From: an uncultured Clostridia bacterium | GTDB taxonomy: Bacteria; Bacillota; Clostridia; Christensenellales; UBA1242 | Length of the DNA stretch: 11,110 nt | Direction of reading: 5' to 3' | NCBI GenBank assembly: GCA_944381255.1 | Contig: CALWKL010000012.1 | Location: forward strand, 1 to 11,110 | In this document: positions 6,754-11,110 of the stretch, piece after piece | How positions within the stretch are numbered: the stretch's first letter is position 1 | How the letters are laid out: each line of letters starts with the position of its first letter | The notes under the pieces: generated by a model | What the model was told of the DNA's origin: nothing | Databases searched by the model: none | The model's input: only the letters and a program-made list of their open reading frames with translations | Translations under genes and position numbers: made by a program

Positions 6754-6829
6754 TTGCCTATTAGATACACTAAAAGCGCGTAATTACATGCATTTTATTG
6801 CACCTATTGAATTTTTATAAAATAGGCAA
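6754..6829 (+). repeat. Inverted repeat with two competing left arms upstream of nrdD
   Basis: TTGCCTATT (6754-6762) is the exact complement of AATAGGCAA (6821-6829). A second copy of CCTATT (6803-6808) could pair with the same AATAGG (6821-6826), giving a smaller hairpin followed by TTTTAT. The two pairings exclude each other. The small hairpin may help terminate the upstream operon. The element lies 5' of the NrdR boxes and so outside the predicted nrdD transcript. Confidence 0.35.
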
Positions 6830-6865
6830 TTTTATGAAAGTTTGTGCAAAAGGTACAAAGTTAAA

Positions 6866-6913
6866 ACACAATATATAGTTGTCGTCTTTAATTGTTGACA
6901 CTATATATTGTGT
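6866..6913 (+). promoter_or_regulatory. Tandem NrdR boxes (operator of the nrdDG operon)
   Basis: Box 1 ACACAATATATAGTTG (6866-6881) and box 2 ACACTATATATTGTGT (6898-6913, perfectly palindromic) match the 16-bp NrdR box. They are 32 bp start to start, about three helical turns, which is the known arrangement for cooperative binding. Box 2 overlaps the -35 element of the promoter, so bound NrdR would block RNA polymerase. NrdR is the ATP/dATP-sensing repressor of ribonucleotide reductase genes; its own gene is not in the window. Confidence 0.93.
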
Positions 6914-6924
6914 TTTTGTATAAT
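6895..6924 (+). promoter_or_regulatory. Sigma-A promoter of nrdDG
   Basis: Consensus TTGACA (6895-6900) and TATAAT (6919-6924) with an 18-bp spacer; expected RNA start near 6931. Both hexamers are perfect, so the promoter should be strong when NrdR is absent. The leader is about 31 nt with SD AAGGAG at 6945-6950. Confidence 0.88.
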
Positions 6925-6961
6925 GATATTGTAAAATAAAAAACAAGGAGCGAAGACTAAA

Positions 6962-9115
6962 ATGTTTAACGTTGTTTTGAAGCGCGATGGTACTTACCAA
7001 GATTACGATATCAAAAAAATAGCAGATGCTATCTACAAAGCTGCTGTGGCTTGTAATGGAAGTGATTATGATACTGCTATGAATTTGGCAAAGAAGGTAG
7101 AAGAGCATTTGACTCATAAGATAGGCGACAATGTGCCAACTGTTGAGCAAATACAAGATGCAGTAGAATATATGTTAATAGAGAATAGACATTCACAGAC
7201 TGCCAAAGCATACATTTTGTACAGGGAGAAGCGTAAAAGTGCTAGGGAGAAGAATGCTCTTGTAGGTGCTACTATAGACCTATTTGATAAATATATTGAT
7301 GACTCAGACTGGTCTACCAAGGAAAATGCAAATATGCAACGAAGCGTGGCAGGACTAAATAATTTCGTAAGGGAAGAGTTTACCAAAAATTATTGGCTAA
7401 ACGAGGTTTATCCTGTTGATGTGCGTGAAGCGCACCTGAGTGGAGATATTCATATTCACGATTTAGGATTTTTTGGAAGCTACTGTGTAGGTTGGGATTT
7501 GGCTCAAATTCTTACTCTTGGCTTTACCGGTGTAGAAGGCAAGATTTCTTCAAGTCCAGCAAAACACTTGCGCAGTTTCTTGGGTCAGGTAACCAACGCA
7601 ACGTTTACCTTGCAAGGCGAGAGTGCAGGTGCTCAAGCTTGGAGTAGCTTTGATACGTATTGCGCTCCATTTATAGCATATGATAATCTAAGTTACGAAG
7701 AACTAGTACAGATTTTGCAGGGTTTTATATTTAATATGAATGTGGCTACTCGAGTAGGATTTCAATGCCCATTTAGTAATATAACTCTAGATATCAAGGT
7801 GCACCCATTGCTAAAAGACCGTCCTGTAATTATAGGTGGACAACCTCAATCTCGTACTTATGGCGAATTCCAGAAGGAAATGGATATGTTTAACTTGGCT
7901 TTGTGTGAGGTATTGGCAAAGGGTGATGCAAACGGTAGAATTTTTACTTTCCCTATACCAACAATCAATATAACGAAAGACTTAGATTGGGATAGTCCTG
8001 TAGTCAATGCGATTATGGATATTACTTGTAAGTACGGTATACCATACTTTGCAAACTATATAAATTCTACTTTAAGTCCAGAAGATGCTCTCTCAATGTG
8101 TTGTAGATTGAGGCTAGACTTGACAGAATTGCGTAAACGCGGTGGTGGTTTGTTTGGTTCTAATCCTTTGACAGGCTCTATCGGTGTGGTAACTATCAAC
8201 TTACCAAGAATCGGCTATCTCTCTAAATCAAAAGAAGAGTTTAAGGACCGTGTCGCAAAACTTGCCACTTTGGCAAAGACAAGCCTTGAGATAAAGAGAA
8301 AGATGATTGAAAAGCAAACAGAAAATGGTCTTTATCCATATTCAGCATTTTATCTAAAATGCGTAAAAGACCGTACAGGTTCATACTGGGCAAACCATTT
8401 TGCAACTATAGGTGTAAATGGTATGAATGAAGCATTATTGAATTTGTTGGGAAAAGATATCACAACTCCAGAAGGTCAAGAGTTCGCTATCGAAGTTATG
8501 AATCTTTTACGTGATAAAATGGTGGAATTCCAAGAGGAAACTGGCAATCAGTACAACCTAGAGGCTACTCCAGCCGAGGGAGTATCTGCTAGATTTGCTA
8601 GATTGGATAAGGCTCGTTATCCAGAAATCATTACCAATGGGGACAAAGACCCTTATTACACAAACTCTACTCAAATTCCTGTAGGATATACTGATGATAT
8701 TTTTGAAGTTGTTAGGTTGCAAGATGAGTTACAATCTATGTATACAGGTGGTACGGTACTACACTTGTACCTTGGAGAACGCATTACTGACCGTGAAGTA
8801 TGCAAGAATCTCATAAAGAAGATTTTCTCTACAAGCAAAATGCCTTACATTAGTATTACCCCAACATTCAGTGTGTGCCCAACACATGGATATATCGCTG
8901 GCGAGCATTTTGAATGCCCTCACTGTCATCAGTCTAGTGAAGTTTGGTCTCGTGTCGTGGGTTATTTCCGTTGCGTAAAGGACTTCAACAAGTCAAAACA
9001 AGCCGAGTATATGGATAGGAAAAAGTTTGTGATAAAACCAGAGCAAATGATGGACTCAGATGAATTGGAACAATTCAATAGAGAAAAATTAGGATTGAAT
9101 GCGAACGCGGCTTAA
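6962..9115 (+). CDS. nrdD: Anaerobic (class III) ribonucleoside-triphosphate reductase
   Basis: Glycyl-radical enzyme that reduces ribonucleotides (normally the triphosphates) to deoxyribonucleotides without oxygen. An ATP-cone regulatory domain is at about 1-95 (VVLKRDGTYQDYD; later AKAYILYREKR), implying allosteric control by ATP/dATP. The catalytic barrel includes GSYCVGWD with Cys175, MCCRLR with Cys380-381, and GGGLFGSNPLTGSIGVVTINLPR (394-416). Near the C-terminus a zinc-site motif with Cys639, His642, Cys652 and Cys655 precedes the glycyl-radical motif RVVGYFR, with the radical Gly at 667. The 717 residues are normal for the family. The ATG at 6962 lies 11 nt after AAGGAG. The activase gene nrdG starts 1 nt after its stop. 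Paired NrdR boxes control the operon. Radical chemistry of this type implies an anaerobic life. Confidence 0.98.
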   Translation: MFNVVLKRDGTYQDYDIKKIADAIYKAAVACNGSDYDTAMNLAKKVEEHLTHKIGDNVPTVEQIQDAVEYMLIENRHSQTAKAYILYREKRKSAREKNALVGATIDLFDKYIDDSDWSTKENANMQRSVAGLNNFVREEFTKNYWLNEVYPVDVREAHLSGDIHIHDLGFFGSYCVGWDLAQILTLGFTGVEGKISSSPAKHLRSFLGQVTNATFTLQGESAGAQAWSSFDTYCAPFIAYDNLSYEELVQILQGFIFNMNVATRVGFQCPFSNITLDIKVHPLLKDRPVIIGGQPQSRTYGEFQKEMDMFNLALCEVLAKGDANGRIFTFPIPTINITKDLDWDSPVVNAIMDITCKYGIPYFANYINSTLSPEDALSMCCRLRLDLTELRKRGGGLFGSNPLTGSIGVVTINLPRIGYLSKSKEEFKDRVAKLATLAKTSLEIKRKMIEKQTENGLYPYSAFYLKCVKDRTGSYWANHFATIGVNGMNEALLNLLGKDITTPEGQEFAIEVMNLLRDKMVEFQEETGNQYNLEATPAEGVSARFARLDKARYPEIITNGDKDPYYTNSTQIPVGYTDDIFEVVRLQDELQSMYTGGTVLHLYLGERITDREVCKNLIKKIFSTSKMPYISITPTFSVCPTHGYIAGEHFECPHCHQSSEVWSRVVGYFRCVKDFNKSKQAEYMDRKKFVIKPEQMMDSDELEQFNREKLGLNANAA

Positions 9116-9116
9116 T

Positions 9117-9779
9117 ATGAAAATAGTTAAATTTATAAAGAATTCACTGATTGATTTCCCTGGACGAATTGCTACTGTGGTTTTTACGAATGGTTGCAAC
9201 TGGAATTGTTGGTACTGCCAAAATAAAAGCATTTTATCCAATCAAAAAGACGAAACAGATGAGTTTTTTGAATATCTAAAAAGTCGTAAGGGCTGGATTG
9301 ATGGAGTAGTAATTTGTGGCGGAGAGCCTACAATACACAATGATTTGGCAGATTTTTGCAAACAAGTAAAAGCGTTGGGCTTCGATATAAAACTTGATAC
9401 CAATGGAACTAATCCAGAACTAATAAGAGAGTTAATTCAATCGAAATTAGTAGACTATATCGCAATGGATGTAAAGGCTCCTCCTCACAAATTAGGTTCA
9501 ATAGTATGCTGTAGCAATGCGCTAAATAAAGTAGCAGAAACTATAGAATTGCTAATTAATAGTGAGATAGATTATGAGTTTAGGACTACTGTTACACCAG
9601 ACTTGACTTTAAATGATATTATGGTGATTTCCGATATGATTAGAGGGGCTAGGAGATACTATTTACAGCAATACCATAAACCGAAAAATACAGAGATTGA
9701 GCCTGAACCTCTGCCGATAGAAGTATTACAAGATATGTGTGTTGCTGCAAATCGTATCGTACCTACAGAATTAAGATAA
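9117..9779 (+). CDS. nrdG: Anaerobic ribonucleotide reductase activating protein (radical SAM)
   Basis: Radical SAM activase that uses a 4Fe-4S cluster and S-adenosylmethionine to make the glycyl radical on NrdD. The N-terminus KNSLIDFPGRIATVVFTNGC is typical of the family. The cluster-binding CNWNCWYC supplies Cys27, Cys31 and Cys34, followed by CGGEPT (67-72, SAM binding) and LDTNG (93-97). The 220 residues fit the longer NrdG-like subgroup rather than the short E. coli form of about 150. I chose ATG 9117 because family proteins begin at this point and it lies one base after the nrdD stop, which fits translational coupling. An upstream in-frame ATG at 9099, with AGGA at 9091-9094, would overlap nrdD and add six residues. 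An intrinsic terminator starts in its stop codon. Confidence 0.94.
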   Translation: MKIVKFIKNSLIDFPGRIATVVFTNGCNWNCWYCQNKSILSNQKDETDEFFEYLKSRKGWIDGVVICGGEPTIHNDLADFCKQVKALGFDIKLDTNGTNPELIRELIQSKLVDYIAMDVKAPPHKLGSIVCCSNALNKVAETIELLINSEIDYEFRTTVTPDLTLNDIMVISDMIRGARRYYLQQYHKPKNTEIEPEPLPIEVLQDMCVAANRIVPTELR

Positions 9780-9828
9780 GACTAATATTGCCTAAATTGT
9801 TATTTAAGCAATTAGGTCTTATTTTTTT
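9778..9828 (+). terminator. Intrinsic terminator of the nrdDG operon
   Basis: AAGAC (9778-9782) pairs with GTCTT (9816-9820), ATTGC (9787-9791) with GCAAT (9808-9812) and TAAA (9793-9796) with TTTA (9803-9806), with a small internal loop and one mismatch. Seven T follow (9822-9828). The first bases of the stem belong to the nrdG stop codon. Confidence 0.8.
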
Positions 9829-9880
9829 ATTGAAATTATTTAAAATTTTTGTGGTTTTTTGCATTTTTCTTGCATTTTAT

Positions 9881-9909
9881 TTGATTATTTGCGTAAAATT
9901 TGTTATAGT
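9881..9909 (+). promoter_or_regulatory. Predicted promoter of the shikimate-kinase-like gene
   Basis: TTGATT (9881-9886), a 17-bp spacer and TATAGT (9904-9909), with TG at 9901-9902 (extended -10). The expected start is near 9916, giving a leader of about 26 nt with GAGGG at 9932-9936. It stands directly downstream of the nrdDG terminator. Confidence 0.65.
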
Positions 9910-9941
9910 AAAAATAGCAAATTTTAATTTTGAGGGATTTA

Positions 9942-10478
9942 ATGAAAACTAATATTGCACTGATTTGTTTGCTAAATAATTATAATAAAGAAGTTGCTAA
10001 CATTTTAAGCGAAAAGCTAGAGATGTTTTTTGTCAATATAGATGAAATGGTTGAGTTCGAGTTGGGTGATGCTGACCGAATTTTAGAGACTTTGGGAGAC
10101 AAAGAAGGATTAGAATATATCAAAAAATGTGAGGATAAAATAGTCGCTAACGTTGCAAATTTTGATAATACTATAATAAGCCTTAATCCTACAACAATGT
10201 TTTCTAATCAAAATTTTGAGAAAATTTCCGAAACAAGTTATGTAATATACTTACAAATAGCGCCTAAGTATTTCGAAGCAAGAGCCAAGTACTCTGCTGA
10301 CGTCTTGGATAAGGAATTAAATGAAGTCAATTTTACCGATCGAGACAAACTTTATGTTGAAAAAAGTGATATGGTATTGAATTGTAGCACATTGCGAGAG
10401 CAAAAGGCCGTGCAAAAATTAACAAAGATTATAAAGAAATTTTTTAAAAAATTAAAAAAGGAGAAAAAACAGGCCTAA
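9942..10478 (+). CDS. Shikimate-kinase-like protein with lost catalytic motifs (probable pseudokinase)
   Basis: Over its first part this 178-residue protein follows shikimate kinase (AroK/AroL, P-loop kinase fold) without gaps. IALICLLNNYNKEVANILSE (5-24), then KL, occupies the place of the usual IALIGLMGSGKSTVGKKLAE then KL. The whole Walker A motif (GxxGxGKS/T) is replaced by CLLNNYNKE. The acidic pair of FIDTD becomes VNID (31-34), so only the second Asp remains. The conserved GE..FR segment reads GDKEGLEYI (52-60) without the Arg, and the GGG shikimate-binding loop becomes LNPTT (81-85). ATP-dependent phosphorylation is therefore unlikely. The frame is intact, with a promoter and an SD, so it is probably a functional non-enzymatic derivative rather than a dead gene. 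The tail (about 160-178) is very Lys-rich. ATG 9942 is preferred over TTG 9930, which would itself overlap the SD. The family call is my alignment by eye. Confidence 0.72.
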   Translation: MKTNIALICLLNNYNKEVANILSEKLEMFFVNIDEMVEFELGDADRILETLGDKEGLEYIKKCEDKIVANVANFDNTIISLNPTTMFSNQNFEKISETSYVIYLQIAPKYFEARAKYSADVLDKELNEVNFTDRDKLYVEKSDMVLNCSTLREQKAVQKLTKIIKKFFKKLKKEKKQA

Positions 10479-10492
10479 AAGCTTGTTTTTTT
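10464..10492 (+). terminator. Hairpin with T-run at the end of the pseudokinase gene
   Basis: AAAAAACAGGC (10464-10474) pairs with GCTTGTTTTTT (10481-10491), with one G-T wobble, around a 6-nt loop containing most of the stop codon TAA (10476-10478). Its right arm merges into seven T (10486-10492), so it looks like an intrinsic terminator. It also lies exactly between an SD sequence (AAGGAG, 10458-10463) and the transketolase ATG at 10500, so it may act at translation instead, or be leaky. Confidence 0.65.
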
Positions 10493-10499
10493 ATTTATT

Positions 10500-11110
10500 A
10501 TGGAAATAGAAGAAAAAGTAATTAAAACTCTAAGACAGCTAAGCCTTGACCAAATTTATTCTGCAAAATCTGGACATTTGGGTATTAGTCTAGGTTGTGC
10601 TAATATTATGTATGCCGTCTTTAAGTCAGCTATATTTAATCCAGAAGATACAACATGGATAAATCGCGATAGAATAGTGCTAAGTGCTGGACATGGTAGC
10701 GCTCTTTTGTATAGCGCACTTCATTTGTTTGGTTTTCTTACAATAGATGATTTAAAGACTTTTAGGACAATGGGAGGGTTGCCAGGCCACCCCGAAATAA
10801 CGACTAAAGGGGTTGATTGTACTACTGGTGCATTGGGGCAAGGCTTTTGTAATGCAGTGGGAATGGCTATAGGTTCAAAATTTTTAGCGAAGAGATATAA
10901 CTCTCAAAATGAAATAATTAATAATTATACATATTGCATTTGCAGTGATGGAGATTTGATGGAGGGTATTAGTTACGAAGCTTCAAGTATCGCTGGCAAT
11001 CTAGATTTAGATAGATTAATTGTGTTGTATGACAGCAATAGAGTGTCTCTTGATGGTAGTACAAAAGGTGTATTTGATGAGGATATAATGGCTCGCTTTA
11101 CTTCTCAGGG
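10500..11110 (+). CDS. tkt: Transketolase, N-terminal part (3' end beyond the window)
   Basis: Thiamine-diphosphate enzyme of the non-oxidative pentose phosphate pathway that moves two-carbon units between sugar phosphates. The 203 visible residues are the cofactor-binding N-terminal domain of a protein normally about 650-670 long. Signatures are SGHLG (24-28), NRDRIVLSAGHGSALLYS (55-72), GHPE (96-99), TTGALGQGFCNAVGMA (108-123) and the diphosphate/Mg site SDGDLMEGISYEASSIAG (149-166) with YDSN (177-180). Two family-conserved positions differ: Pro is Leu27 in SGHPG, and the first Gly of GDG is Ser149. The ATG at 10500 has no SD in the preceding 30 nt, only the T-rich 3' side of a hairpin; AAGGAG lies on the far side of that hairpin. 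The frame is the same as the upstream gene, separated by its stop and seven codons. Without the C-terminal half, a split two-gene transketolase (N-terminal subunit) cannot be excluded. Confidence 0.93.
   Translation, partial: MEIEEKVIKTLRQLSLDQIYSAKSGHLGISLGCANIMYAVFKSAIFNPEDTTWINRDRIVLSAGHGSALLYSALHLFGFLTIDDLKTFRTMGGLPGHPEITTKGVDCTTGALGQGFCNAVGMAIGSKFLAKRYNSQNEIINNYTYCICSDGDLMEGISYEASSIAGNLDLDRLIVLYDSNRVSLDGSTKGVFDEDIMARFTSQ

Noticed and set aside
6568..6783. 71-codon ORF overlapping the end of the MBL-fold gene
   Set aside because: It is in another frame of a secure gene, its tail is AT-rich non-coding composition, and it has no SD or domain.
9737..9952. 71-codon ORF across the nrdG end and terminator
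   Set aside because: It reads through the terminator and promoter region as Phe/Leu/Ile-rich translation of AT-rich DNA; no SD.
10464..10499. Stop-codon read-through fusing the pseudokinase to transketolase
   Set aside because: The two frames do match across the TAA and seven codons, but TAA is the least leaky stop and no read-through context is evident; the ATG at 10500 explains the gene.

Overview
The window is AT-rich, uses the standard code (TGG for Trp, TGA as a true stop in smpB) and has every gene on the + strand. The rnr-smpB-ssrA order, NrdR-type operators, strong Shine-Dalgarno (SD) sequences and an oxygen-sensitive class III ribonucleotide reductase point to an anaerobic low-GC Gram-positive (Firmicutes/Clostridia-like, possibly an uncultured gut lineage). 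The exact taxon cannot be read from the sequence. The tmRNA tag is unusual for Clostridia and resembles Mollicutes tags, so an early-branching Bacilli/Tenericutes-type origin is also possible.

Layout. (1) 1-2797: RNA quality control and ribosome rescue. This holds the 3' part of rnr (RNase R, N-terminus outside the window), a terminator overlapping its end, smpB with its own promoter, and ssrA (tmRNA) 20 nt after smpB. SmpB and tmRNA rescue stalled ribosomes, and RNase R degrades the defective mRNAs. (2) 2827-4038: an unrecognised membrane-anchored protein with a long acidic linker and C-terminal coiled coils, 29 nt after the tmRNA and closed by a strong terminator. (3) 4209-6691: an apparent two-gene operon of a patatin-like phospholipase and a ComEC-type metallo-beta-lactamase-fold protein held between two membrane segments. 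(4) 6866-9828: the anaerobic ribonucleotide reductase operon nrdD-nrdG behind a textbook pair of NrdR boxes, ended by a terminator. (5) 9881-10478: a shikimate-kinase-like protein whose nucleotide-binding and catalytic motifs have been replaced, with its own promoter. (6) 10500-11110: the N-terminal third of a transketolase, running off the window.

The most interesting points are: the 20-residue tmRNA tag ending in Ala-Tyr-Ala-Tyr instead of Leu-Ala-Ala; the shikimate kinase pseudoenzyme; the unknown anchored coiled-coil protein with a duplicated acidic-aromatic motif; the membrane-bracketed ComEC-like domain; the hairpin between an SD sequence and the transketolase start codon; and four terminators that physically overlap stop codons. 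I saw no mobile element, CRISPR array, tRNA or rRNA. Nothing here is a complete new defence-type system.
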